Part shown: piece by piece, positions 19,358 through 26,589 of the stretch
How the letters are laid out: the number at the start of each line of letters is the position of its first letter
Numbering within the stretch: position 1 is the stretch's first letter
Assembly: GCF_017355165.1 (NCBI RefSeq)
Contig: NZ_JADILK010000032.1
Coordinates: forward strand, 1 to 54,090
Source of the DNA: Bacillus sp. SD075
GTDB lineage: Bacteria > Bacillota > Bacilli > Bacillales > DSM-1321
Length of the DNA: 54,090 nt
Direction: 5' to 3'
The notes under the pieces: model-generated
What the model saw: the letters and a program-made list of their open reading frames with translations, nothing else
Told to the model about the DNA's origin: nothing
The model's database searches: none
Position numbers and translations under genes: made by a program

Positions 19358-20686
19358 TTAAAACTTATGAGAATATTGATTGGCCGGTTTATCCAGGCCA
19401 AGATTTCCTCGTAATGTGTTACTTTCATATTTCGTACGAAAAATTCCTTTTGATTGCAGTTCAGGGACAACAAGTTCAACAAAATCCGTTAAAGAATCAG
19501 GCAAGAGGGCTGGCATAATATTAAAGCCGTCAGCGGCATTTCCATTCACCCAATCTTCAATTTTATCCGCAATCTGTGTTGGTGTTCCAATTGCGATATG
19601 ATGTCCACGTGATCCAGCAACCCACTGATATGTCTGACGTAACGTCAAATTTTCATTGGTCGCCCGTTTAACGATCAAATCATATTTACTTTGGATGCTG
19701 TCTACGTTATCTGGTAACGAAATATCAGCAAACGGTGTATCCAAAGGGATATTCGAAAAATCCACATTTCCAAAATACCTTCCCATAACAGCCAATCCTA
19801 TTTCGGGAATAATCAGCTCCTGCAATGCCTCGTACTTTTCTTGGGCTTCCTTCTCAGTCTGCCCTACAATCGGGAACAAACCTGGCATAATACTCAAGCT
19901 GCTTTTCGACCGGTTAAAAGCGGCCAAATGACCTTTTAACTCTTGGTAAAATGCAACCGCGTCCTCCTTGTTCTCCTGGGCGGTAAAGACAATCTCTGCA
20001 TGCTTTGCCGCAAGCAATTGCCCATCGCCAGAAGAGCCTGCTTGTACGATGACCGGATGTCCCTGAGGTGAGCGGGAAATATTTAATGGTCCTTTTACAG
20101 AGAAAAACTCACCTTGATGATTGATTTCATGAAACTTGCTTTCATCAATGAATTGGCCTGTTTCTTTATCGATAACCAACGTATCGTCTTCCCATGAGTC
20201 CCACAATTTCTTGGTAACTTCAACAAATTCAGTCGCCCTTTTATAACGGAGACCATGTTCTAAATGTTCAGATTTATTGAAGTTTACTGCAGTGGAGGCA
20301 AGGGACGTCGTGACTACGTTCCATCCAGCACGGCCGGAGGTAATATGGTCTAAAGAAGCAAATTTTCTAGCAACATTAAAGGGTTCTTCGTAGGTGGTGG
20401 AGGCCGTTGAAACCAAACCAATATTGGAAGTCGCCGAGGCTAGATAAGATAATAGGGTCAATGGCTCGAATCGAGTCAGGATATTGGGATGCGAGTCCTT
20501 TGCAATTGACAAACTATCTGCCAAGAATAATAAATCAAATAAACCTTTTTCGGCAGTCTGCGCCAACCCCTTAAAATAATCGATGTTCATATTTGCTTTC
20601 GGATTGGCGTTAGGATGTCTCCATGAAGCAACGTGATGTCCTGTTCCGGCCAAAAATACACCAAGTTTTACTGTTTTCTTTTTCAT
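19358..20686 (-). CDS. yxeK: FMN-dependent monooxygenase (luciferase-like)
   Basis: LLM-class flavin monooxygenase of the SnaA/NtaA group, 442 residues. In B. subtilis YxeK oxidises N-acetyl-S-(2-succino)cysteine so that the C-S bond breaks, giving oxaloacetate and N-acetylcysteine. Signature stretches are GVFLAGTGHHVASWRHP at the start, GRAGWNVVTT and the substrate-loop region near VIVQAGSSGDGQ. Reduced FMN must come from a flavin reductase; none is encoded nearby. It is the first gene of the minus-strand operon. AAGGAGC lies 9 bases before the ATG, and a leader with a terminator-like hairpin lies upstream. Confidence 0.9.
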   Translation of the reverse strand: MKKKTVKLGVFLAGTGHHVASWRHPNANPKANMNIDYFKGLAQTAEKGLFDLLFLADSLSIAKDSHPNILTRFEPLTLLSYLASATSNIGLVSTASTTYEEPFNVARKFASLDHITSGRAGWNVVTTSLASTAVNFNKSEHLEHGLRYKRATEFVEVTKKLWDSWEDDTLVIDKETGQFIDESKFHEINHQGEFFSVKGPLNISRSPQGHPVIVQAGSSGDGQLLAAKHAEIVFTAQENKEDAVAFYQELKGHLAAFNRSKSSLSIMPGLFPIVGQTEKEAQEKYEALQELIIPEIGLAVMGRYFGNVDFSNIPLDTPFADISLPDNVDSIQSKYDLIVKRATNENLTLRQTYQWVAGSRGHHIAIGTPTQIADKIEDWVNGNAADGFNIMPALLPDSLTDFVELVVPELQSKGIFRTKYESNTLRGNLGLDKPANQYSHKF

Positions 20687-20779
20687 ATGTCAAATGCTCC
20701 TTTGTGTCTTCACTTTTAAAAGAAGGGGATGTATAATAGTATATCCTTACTGGTTTACTATGAATTAATATTAAAATAA

Positions 20780-20806
20780 AACCCGCTTCCAGTTTAGAAG
20801 AGGGTT
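20780..20806 (-). promoter_or_regulatory. Terminator-like hairpin in the yxeK leader
   Basis: Read on the minus strand, AACCCTCTTC pairs with GAAGCGGGTT around TAAACTG (one internal mismatch) and is followed by TTTATTTTAAT. It lies about 95 bases before the yxeK start, so it could act as an attenuator. No known riboswitch core was recognised upstream. Confidence 0.45.
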
Positions 20807-20881
20807 CCTTCCGACCAATGTGTATGTATGTCTGTACTTCTTTTCTACTATATGACTGTAATCCTTTTTTATAATGGTACG

Positions 20882-20898
20882 TTACTATAATATAGTAA
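20882..20898. promoter_or_regulatory. 17-bp palindrome, candidate operator
   Basis: TTACTATA-A-TATAGTAA is a perfect dyad around one central base in the yxeK-yxeP gap. Its size suits a dimeric repressor or activator. The cognate regulator is unknown. Confidence 0.4.
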
Positions 20899-21113
20899 AT
20901 TACTTCACATGGTAGCACCTTGGATAATAAATTGTCAATGCTGAATATTCGAAATAAACACTTTCCGTTTCGGGGAATTCATTGTTATGATGCTTATGAT
21001 GTGACTTAAATTAGAACATATGCCTTACTCGTTTATCAACTAGTTTATTTGATATGGCTTGAATATTAGCTTTCGTTCTTTAATTTTCGGATTTTTAAGG
21101 AGATGGGCAATCG

Positions 21114-22262
21114 GTGACTATAAGCAATGTAGAATTGGAAAATTATCTATTGGAATTCAGACGTGATCTTCATATGACACCTGAATTATCAAACCAAGAA
21201 TTTGAAACGACTAAAAAAATTAAAGGAGCGCTCCAATCCCAAAATATTAAGATACTTAATTTCCCATTGAAAACTGGTGTCGTAGCAGAGATAAAAGGCA
21301 GCAAGCCGGGACCAACGATAGCTCTTCGCTCCGATATTGATGCTTTACCGATTTTGGAGCAATCTGAGGTGGACTTTCCTTCAAGGCGTAACGGCGTGAT
21401 GCATGCATGTGGTCATGATTTTCACACTTCTGTCATTTTGGGGACTGCTTTTTTATTGAAAAAAGAAGAAAGTAATCTGTTCGGAACGATTCGTTTGATA
21501 TTTCAACCTGCGGAGGAAACGGGACATGGTGCAAGTGCTTTAATGGAAACCGGTGTGTTGGATGATGTGGATGTGATTTTTGGCCTTCATAATGATCCGA
21601 CATTGCAAGTTGGTGAGTTGGGGACAAAACATGGGGCGCTGACAGCGGGAGTCGATCGCTTTGAAGTGCATGTTAAAGCAACTGGCTCACATGCGGCCAA
21701 ACCGGAAGAGGGAAATGACCCGATTATCATAACAGGACATATCATCTCAACGTTGCAAACCATCATCAGCCGAAATGTGGCCCCAAAAGAGTCCGCGGTT
21801 TTGAGCATCACTCAAATTCATAGTGGCTCAACATGGAATGTTATCCCAGATAGTGCATACTTGGAAGGAACCGTCCGCACCTTCAGTAAAACTCAACGAG
21901 AGTTCATTCACAAGCGGATGAAACAAGTCCTGCACGGTATAAGTGAAACATTCAATGCAAATATTGAATTGTCATGGCATCCAGGCCCCCCATCCGTTGA
22001 TAATACGCCTGAATGGGCAGATTTGGCGCTTCAGGTTGGAGACGCAGCAGGTTACACGACAAAAACGTTGGAAGCTAGCTCCATAGGGGAAGACTTCGCT
22101 TTTTATCAAGAAAAAATACCAGGTGCTTTCGTAATGATAGGTTCAGGCGGTCCGTATGACCTGCATCACCCTAAGTTTATAGTAGATGAAACGGCACTTT
22201 TTCCAGCTGCTTCTTATTTCCGTTTATTGGCTGTGGAAGCGTTAAAAAAAATCTCTAAATGA
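21114..22262 (+). CDS. yxeP: M20-family amidohydrolase (N-acetylcysteine deacetylase type)
   Basis: Metal-dependent M20D amidohydrolase, 382 residues, closely resembling B. subtilis YxeP, which removes the acetyl group from N-acetylcysteine at the end of the S-(2-succino)cysteine pathway. Metal-binding motifs are visible: MHACGHDFHTS, the FQPAEE pair, and a C-terminal LHHPKF histidine. The central dimerisation domain includes SHAAKPEEGNDPI. The start is GTG with AAGGAG upstream. In B. subtilis the gene sits between yxeO and yxeQ; here it is divergent from the operon and followed by a deaminase-like gene. Confidence 0.9.
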   Translation: MTISNVELENYLLEFRRDLHMTPELSNQEFETTKKIKGALQSQNIKILNFPLKTGVVAEIKGSKPGPTIALRSDIDALPILEQSEVDFPSRRNGVMHACGHDFHTSVILGTAFLLKKEESNLFGTIRLIFQPAEETGHGASALMETGVLDDVDVIFGLHNDPTLQVGELGTKHGALTAGVDRFEVHVKATGSHAAKPEEGNDPIIITGHIISTLQTIISRNVAPKESAVLSITQIHSGSTWNVIPDSAYLEGTVRTFSKTQREFIHKRMKQVLHGISETFNANIELSWHPGPPSVDNTPEWADLALQVGDAAGYTTKTLEASSIGEDFAFYQEKIPGAFVMIGSGGPYDLHHPKFIVDETALFPAASYFRLLAVEALKKISK

Positions 22263-22289
22263 GATGTTAGAAGAGAAGGAGGAGCCATC

Positions 22290-22718
22290 ATCAAAACTTA
22301 TCCCTTGAATGAGTCGGATCTTGATTTAATAGAAGCCGCAAATGCAAAAATTAGGGAGCTTTACGAGGAAAATAGGCATCATGTTGGCGCTGCATTAAAA
22401 ACGAAGTCAGGAAAAATCGTTGCTGCTGTACATATCGAAGCATATATTGGCCGGATTACCGTATGTGCGGAAGCCGTTGCGATTGGGAAGGCGATATCGG
22501 ACCGCGAAAAGGGATTTGATACAATCGTGGCGGTTAAGCATCCCTATTTCGTTGATGAAGACAGAGCTTTAAAAGTGGTTAGCCCCTGTGGGATGTGCCG
22601 TGAATTAATCTCGGATTATGCAAAAGACTGTTTTGTCATACTGCCTGTTAATGGGGAAACGGTCAAGGTGAAAATCGGTGAATTATTGCCGTATAAATAC
22701 ACGAGGGATTCATGGTGA
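22290..22718 (+). CDS. Cytidine/blasticidin deaminase-like protein
   Basis: Small zinc hydrolase of the cytidine deaminase fold, about 142 residues. Zinc ligands and the catalytic Glu are seen in VCAEAVAIG and SPCGMCRELI (PCxxC). Substrate is unknown. The start is unusual: AAGGAGG at 22276-22282 sits 7 bases before an ATC codon at 22290, and no ATG, GTG or TTG is in frame until a TTG at 22305, 22 bases from the binding site. An ATC start is therefore the best reading; TTG 22305 is the conventional alternative. It follows yxeP by 27 bases, so the two are probably co-transcribed. A bidirectional hairpin ends the unit. Confidence 0.8.
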   Translation: MKTYPLNESDLDLIEAANAKIRELYEENRHHVGAALKTKSGKIVAAVHIEAYIGRITVCAEAVAIGKAISDREKGFDTIVAVKHPYFVDEDRALKVVSPCGMCRELISDYAKDCFVILPVNGETVKVKIGELLPYKYTRDSW

Positions 22719-22739
22719 TCATTCAATAATGCAACGGGA

Positions 22740-22775
22740 AACAGCATGCTTAGGTGAATGACTAAGCGTGTTGTT
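22740..22775 (+). terminator. Terminator of the yxeP unit (possibly bidirectional)
   Basis: AACAGCATGCTTAG pairs with CTAAGCGTGTTGTT, 14 bp including two G-U pairs, followed by a U-rich CCTTATTTC on the plus strand. It lies between two convergent genes and may serve both. Confidence 0.7.
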
Positions 22776-22777
22776 CC

Positions 22778-23347
22778 TTATTTCAAACTAGATGGCAAGT
22801 ATTGTTCCGAGATGATGATATCATCGTCTATTAAAACGTAAGGATGCGTTTCCAACAATATGGTTTTGAGGTAGTCTGGCATCCTCTCACCTTTGTAAGC
22901 ACAAATTAATGGAAATGACAGCAGATTTACGGCTTCATCTACCGTTCTCTCAAAATCCTCTATGATATGCAGGGGTTCTTCCATGGTTGCCCATTCCACA
23001 TGTGCCCATGATCGGAAAGGGATTTTATTATCCACATAGGATTGTACCGTTTTATTAAAGTATTCTTCGATTGCAGGTGGATGATAACTGCCGCTTGAGC
23101 AATAGAAATCGAAGTTGTTCACAAAGTGAATGAACTCCATTTGATCTTTCGTTAACCGAGTGCTCAGTTCTTTATGAATAATGGGGTAAATACGGTCATT
23201 TTCAATAAGAATGATATAATCTCCTGCCGCGATGCCGTCTTGGATAAAATTCAACACTTGTTTAATGTAATTTTCCATTTCATTATAGGAATATAGCACA
23301 TGAACGCTCTTTTGGTCTTTGAACAACTGATGCATTTTGCTTTTCAA
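22778..23347 (-). CDS. MEDS-domain protein
   Basis: A 189-residue stand-alone MEDS (DcmR-type sensory) domain, cytoplasmic. Recognisable features are the early HVLYSYNEMENYIKQVLNFIQ segment, the GDYIILIEN strand, the RSWAHVEW motif and a C-terminal PLICAYKGERMP stretch. In other bacteria MEDS domains sense small molecules and are often joined to kinases or HTH domains; no output domain is present here. The TTG at 23347 is chosen because AGAAGGA lies 8 bases upstream and because a sigma-A promoter occupies the upstream part of the longer frame, which would begin at 23407. Function is unknown. Confidence 0.75.
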   Translation of the reverse strand: MKSKMHQLFKDQKSVHVLYSYNEMENYIKQVLNFIQDGIAAGDYIILIENDRIYPIIHKELSTRLTKDQMEFIHFVNNFDFYCSSGSYHPPAIEEYFNKTVQSYVDNKIPFRSWAHVEWATMEEPLHIIEDFERTVDEAVNLLSFPLICAYKGERMPDYLKTILLETHPYVLIDDDIIISEQYLPSSLK

Positions 23348-23378
23348 TATATCATTCCTTCTTTCATGTAGCCCTTCA

Positions 23379-23407
23379 ATTATACTTGAATTCTTTAAGC
23401 AGGACAA
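23379..23407 (-). promoter_or_regulatory. Sigma-A promoter of the MEDS gene
   Basis: On the minus strand TTGTCC (23407-23402) and a perfect TATAAT (23384-23379) are 17 bases apart. Transcription would start near 23372, downstream of the longer frame's start, which supports the TTG start at 23347. Confidence 0.75.
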
Positions 23408-23526
23408 AATGGGAATTGTTTTTAACGGGAGAAGGGATATATCTCAACTGCCGGGATCTTAAGCATGTTCTTTGATGGCATTCACAACAGGTCAGTTACA
23501 TGCTCAGGAGATATATGAACAAGCAT

Positions 23527-23562
23527 AAAAAGCAACCCTTCGCCATTGAAGGATTGCTTTTC
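23527..23562 (-). terminator. Terminator of the FusB-like gene
   Basis: AAGCAACCCTTC pairs with GAAGGATTGCTT (one mismatch). On the minus strand it lies just after the stop at 23567 and is followed by TTTT. Confidence 0.8.
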
Positions 23563-23566
23563 CCAA

Positions 23567-24202
23567 TTATTTCAGCCTCTCGATCAGGTCGGTCATTTTA
23601 TCCAAAGTGGTTATGTTCTGGTTGCATTTCATACTGTCCAGACAAATATAATTCCCTTTTTTAATGAATGTCCCTTGGACGGTTCCTTTTGTTTCAGACA
23701 TGAACATCCCTGTTTCTTCAAAGCGGCTGCATATGGCACAGATCCCTTTTTTGTTTGAAGGTTTAATGGTTCCATGCAATCCGGTGAGTTTATTATGATG
23801 AGATGCAATGATGAATTTCTTTCCGGATCCGACATCATCCCATCCCAAGTATGAAATCTCTCTCAAATCGATGTTTTCCAACAAAGGGGTTTTTAATTTC
23901 TTGGCTTTAGGAAACAATTTTTTTATCGTTTTTTCGGTTACTTCTTTAAATGGAATCACAAATGGCTTTACCTGTAAGAGAAGGGCTTCGGCTTGTGCGG
24001 GATCTTTAATGGTATCTACCGGATCCAGCAATTGTTTTTGCTCTTCGCTCAAGTCACTGAATAAGCTGAATACTCGTTCTTTGGCGACTGTTTTCAGGGT
24101 GCTGATCACATCCATATCGTTGGCAGTCGCGTGTCCATTTATGAGAATCTGTGTTTGGGATTTAATGAAGTTATACTGCTCGCTCCTGATAAAAGGTTCC
24201 AT
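23567..24202 (-). CDS. FusB/FusC-type EF-G-binding protein
   Basis: Cytoplasmic protein resembling the FusB family, which binds elongation factor G and frees ribosomes stalled by fusidic acid. The 211-residue length is very close to FusB. The C-terminal four-ligand zinc finger is recognisable: CAICSRFEETGMFMS followed by GNYICLDSMKCNQN. The N-terminal part is helical, as in FusB. ATG 24202 is preferred, with AGGAG 8 bases upstream; GTG 24211 is too close to that site. It is a single chromosomal gene with no mobile DNA next to it. Actual fusidic acid resistance is not shown by sequence alone. Confidence 0.83.
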   Translation of the reverse strand: MEPFIRSEQYNFIKSQTQILINGHATANDMDVISTLKTVAKERVFSLFSDLSEEQKQLLDPVDTIKDPAQAEALLLQVKPFVIPFKEVTEKTIKKLFPKAKKLKTPLLENIDLREISYLGWDDVGSGKKFIIASHHNKLTGLHGTIKPSNKKGICAICSRFEETGMFMSETKGTVQGTFIKKGNYICLDSMKCNQNITTLDKMTDLIERLK

Positions 24203-24324
24203 TTTCTTCACTCCTGTTTCTGTTGCACGATATTTGTCACATGTTACCGTTTCTATTTACCTTACAGAAATCGCACCTGCTTTAAAAGGGGGAAAACGAC
24301 TAAGAAACATACTCGGCATACGAA

Positions 24325-24350
24325 TAGCACTGATATCAATATCAGTGCTA
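24325..24350. repeat. 26-bp perfect palindrome
   Basis: TAGCACTGATAT-CA-ATATCAGTGCTA has two exact 12-bp arms. It lies between the FusB-like start (24202) and the end of the CD3324 gene (24362). It lacks a T tract on either strand, so an operator is as likely as a terminator. Confidence 0.7.
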
Positions 24351-24361
24351 GCCATGCAAAT

Positions 24362-24625
24362 CTATTTAGAATAAACGATTTTCTTGATGGTTTCAGCGGA
24401 GAGGAAATATTCCTCGGCTAATTGATGGATGGTATGCCCGTCCTTGAATGCATATTTTATAGAGGCATTCCGGTCATCGATCAATTCCCTTGATCCCGAA
24501 CGGGTTCCCCATTTGTGATGGGCCTTTTCAGGTTTAGGGATATATATGGTTTCACCTTGCACATACTTTTGAATTTCAACGATCAGCTTTTCAGGCAAAA
24601 CGGCCGTCGCTTTTACATATTTCAT
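24362..24625 (-). CDS. CD3324-family HTH-like protein
   Basis: An 87-residue protein resembling the CD3324 family of Firmicutes, a small putative DNA-binding protein. The pattern is an MKYVKA start, LPEKLIVEIQKYVQGETIYIP, a central WGTRSGSRELIDDRN segment and a C-terminal helix-turn-helix (HTIHQLAEEYFLSAETIKKI). I start at ATG 24625, which has AAGGGGC about 10 bases upstream and gives the family N-terminus. It lies 82 bases downstream of the 30-residue peptide gene on the same strand with no clear terminator between, so they may share a transcript. Targets are unknown. Confidence 0.75.
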   Translation of the reverse strand: MKYVKATAVLPEKLIVEIQKYVQGETIYIPKPEKAHHKWGTRSGSRELIDDRNASIKYAFKDGHTIHQLAEEYFLSAETIKKIVYSK

Positions 24626-24707
24626 TTCTGCCAGCCCCTTATTCTTTATTAAGAATGAAATAAGGTGCAAAGCCGAATATTAGAAATGATAAGGCGGGCG
24701 ATTAAGT

Positions 24708-24800
24708 TTAGCTTAATTCAACCCCATGCAAAGTATCGCCTCCAATAATGGGCTTTGCATGAGACGCTGCAGAAGGTGGCATTAACATTCTTATTGCCAT
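24708..24800 (-). CDS. 30-residue peptide of unknown function
   Basis: Unrecognised small gene, 30 codons, beginning MAIRMLMPPS and ending HGVELS. I believe it is real for two reasons. GGGGAGGTG lies 6 bases before the ATG. A near-consensus sigma-A promoter (TTGGCA, 17 bases, TATAAT) lies at 24846-24874, about 40 bases upstream. The peptide has a basic, methionine-rich N-terminus, an SAASHAKP middle and a GGDTLHG segment, with no transmembrane stretch or cysteine. It could be a secreted or signalling peptide, a modified-peptide precursor or a leader peptide for the downstream HTH gene; nothing visible decides between these. Confidence 0.6.
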   Translation of the reverse strand: MAIRMLMPPSAASHAKPIIGGDTLHGVELS

Positions 24801-24845
24801 CTTTACACCTCCCCTTTGTGTTTCTAAAGAACACGTGTTTTTCTT

Positions 24846-24874
24846 ATTATAAAATATATAAGTGTGGTTGCCAA
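24846..24874 (-). promoter_or_regulatory. Near-consensus sigma-A promoter for the 30-residue peptide
   Basis: On the minus strand TTGGCA (24874-24869) and TATAAT (24851-24846) are 17 bases apart. The predicted start near 24839 leaves a leader of about 40 bases ending in GGGGAGGTG. Confidence 0.8.
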
Positions 24875-24984
24875 ACTTTTTCCAATGATAATGATGAATC
24901 GGCGTGCTGATTGTTTGATAATGTCCTGAGTCCATGAAATAATTTAATTGGAAACCAAACTAACCATTATGGGAGCTGACCTTT

Positions 24985-25629
24985 ATGAAAGTATTCGTAG
25001 TTGGGGCAAATGGGCAGATCGGTAAACATCTTGTGGATTTATTAAAAGATAGCCCGGATCATAGTGTACGGGCTATGGTTCGTAAAGAAGAACAGAGTAA
25101 GTGTTTGGAGAAAAATGGAATTGAATCAGCGGTCGTCAGTTTAACTGGATCAGTGGGTGAGATTGCGAATGCGGCAAAAGGCTGTGATGCCATCGTGTTT
25201 ACAGCAGGATCGGGGGGAAGCACCGGTGCTGATCAAACGCTGTTGATAGATCTGGATGGTGCTGTTAAAACGATTGAAGCGGCAGAAAATTTGGGAATCA
25301 ACCGATTCATCATGGTGAGTGCATTTCAGGCCAATAATCGCGAAAACTGGAATGAAGCCATCAAACCATATTATGTGGCTAAACACTATGCGGATAGGGC
25401 ATTGTTACATAGCGATTTAAATTATACCATCATTCGGCCTGGAGGGCTGGTGAATGAACCGGGAACGGGCAAAGTGACCGCCGCTGAAGAATTGGAAAGA
25501 GGTTCGATTGCCCGTGAAGATGTGGCCCGGACTATTCTTGCTTCCTTAACTGAAGAAAATACCTACGAGCGTTCATTTGATTTAATCTCTGGTGATACTG
25601 TAATCGCGGAAGCGTTAAGGGAAATTTAA
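24985..25629 (+). CDS. yhfK: NAD(P)-binding atypical SDR protein
   Basis: Atypical short-chain dehydrogenase/reductase-like protein, 214 residues, the same length as B. subtilis YhfK and very similar throughout. The N-terminal Rossmann motif GANGQIGKHL (8-17) binds the dinucleotide. Other landmarks are FTAGSGGSTGADQ, RFIMVSA and YYVAKHYAD, where YxxxK is the usual catalytic pair, and TIIRPGGL. Its substrate is not known. GGAGC lies upstream of the ATG. It is a single gene ended by a shared bidirectional terminator. Confidence 0.9.
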   Translation: MKVFVVGANGQIGKHLVDLLKDSPDHSVRAMVRKEEQSKCLEKNGIESAVVSLTGSVGEIANAAKGCDAIVFTAGSGGSTGADQTLLIDLDGAVKTIEAAENLGINRFIMVSAFQANNRENWNEAIKPYYVAKHYADRALLHSDLNYTIIRPGGLVNEPGTGKVTAAEELERGSIAREDVARTILASLTEENTYERSFDLISGDTVIAEALREI

Positions 25630-25631
25630 CA

Positions 25632-25677
25632 AAAAAGGAGGCAGAGCCACTCAGGGGGAGTGAGCTCTGCCTTATTT
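25632..25677. terminator. Bidirectional terminator between yhfK and maa
   Basis: GGCAGAGC pairs with GCTCTGCC, with an inner CACTC/GAGTG helix. The hairpin is flanked by AAAAAAGGAG on the left and CTTATTTAATT on the right, so it can stop both convergent genes. Confidence 0.88.
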
Positions 25678-26238
25678 AATTCCTTCAATATGCTTAATGA
25701 CCTTCGCCGGGTTTCCGCCGACAACAACCCCTTCAGGAACATCCTTTGTCACGACTGCCCCTGAAGCGACGACAGAAAAATTCCCTATCGTTACGCCAGG
25801 ATTGATGATGGCCCCTCCGCCAATCCATACATGATCCCCTATCGTAACCGGTTTTCCGTATTCCACTCCAGAACTGCGTTCAAAGGGATCCAACGGATGT
25901 GTGGCTGTATAGATATGCACTCCGGGAGCCAACATGCAGTCCCTGCCAATTTTGACTTCACAAACATCCAAAATGATGCAATCGAAATTAGCATAAAAGT
26001 TTTCCCCGACAGAAATGTTGTATCCATAGTCGCATCGGAAAGTGGGTTCAATATATACATTTAGCCCTGTGGAACCTAGAAGCTGTTTCAGCAGTGCAGT
26101 TCGTTCGTCCCCTTCATTTTCCGTTGTCTGATTGTATAACCGGGTCAACTTTCTGGCATTTTCCCTATCTTTTATTAATTCCGGATCAGCGGCGATGTAA
26201 GGTTCCCCGCCCACCATCTTTTCTTTTTCAGTTTTCAT
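25672..26238 (-). CDS. maa: Maltose O-acetyltransferase-type acetyltransferase
   Basis: Left-handed beta-helix (hexapeptide repeat) sugar O-acetyltransferase, 188 residues, of the maltose/galactoside acetyltransferase family. The N-terminal cap is [22 protein letters not shown]. Hexapeptide repeats run from about residue 65 to the end, with the catalytic histidine region [12 protein letters not shown] and the GGNPAKVI end. AGGAGG lies 6 bases before the ATG. It is a single gene; sugar specificity cannot be read from the sequence. Confidence 0.88.
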   Translation of the reverse strand: MKTEKEKMVGGEPYIAADPELIKDRENARKLTRLYNQTTENEGDERTALLKQLLGSTGLNVYIEPTFRCDYGYNISVGENFYANFDCIILDVCEVKIGRDCMLAPGVHIYTATHPLDPFERSSGVEYGKPVTIGDHVWIGGGAIINPGVTIGNFSVVASGAVVTKDVPEGVVVGGNPAKVIKHIEGIK

Positions 26239-26589
26239 ATTTACCTCCTATTTTTTGTTTATAAATAGTTTGGAGAAATACTAAAATAATTTTCCTGCAA
26301 AATAAATTGCAGTACTTTTTACTCAACTTTTCTGTTGAACCTAAATACTTATCCCATTTTCTTAAAAAGAAGTAAGAAAAGAAAGATTTTTCCGAATAAT
26401 GAATGAAATAGCTTTGACAAACGTTACGCCGGATTTTATAGTAAGGAGTATTATGGATGATTCATAGTTTCATGAAGGTGCATTTTAACAGATAGGTAGA
26501 ATAGTTTGAAGTCCATGTCACTTTTTCACCGGGAATTGATGGACAATCCTTTTCTTCGTCAAGATAATCAAAACAATGGAGGGCTCTAT
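26239..26589. other. Gap between maa and brnQ
   Basis: Divergent, AT-rich, non-coding. It contains the brnQ promoter at 26414-26442 and a leader of about 140 bases. I saw no T-box core or other riboswitch consensus in the leader. A four-codon ATG-GAT-GAT-TCA-TAG at 26453 would begin at about the transcription start and is not credible as a gene. Confidence 0.6.
26414..26442 (+). promoter_or_regulatory. Strong sigma-A promoter of brnQ
   Basis: A perfect TTGACA (26414-26419) is followed after 17 bases by TATAGT (26437-26442). It points at brnQ, 147 bases upstream of its ATG. Confidence 0.85.

Larger units (their letters stand above)
20687..21113. promoter_or_regulatory. Control region between yxeK and yxeP
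   Basis: A 427-bp AT-rich divergent gap with no supported gene. It holds the yxeK-side leader hairpin (20780-20806) and a 17-bp palindrome (20882-20898). AAGGAG lies 10 bases upstream of the yxeP GTG start. I did not find S-box (SAM) or T-box conserved sequences. In B. subtilis CymR controls this operon, but no CymR-like site was convincing by eye. Confidence 0.6.

Noticed and set aside
20780..20860. T-box or SAM riboswitch in the yxeK leader
   Set aside because: The T-box core (GGTGGTACCGCG type) and the S-box conserved blocks are absent, although a terminator-like hairpin is present.
24131..24421. Plus-strand frame opposite the FusB-like and CD3324 genes
   Set aside because: No binding site, and it crosses the 26-bp palindrome and two supported genes on the other strand.
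26453..26467. Four-codon leader peptide before brnQ
   Set aside because: The predicted transcription start is near 26449, so its binding site would not be transcribed.
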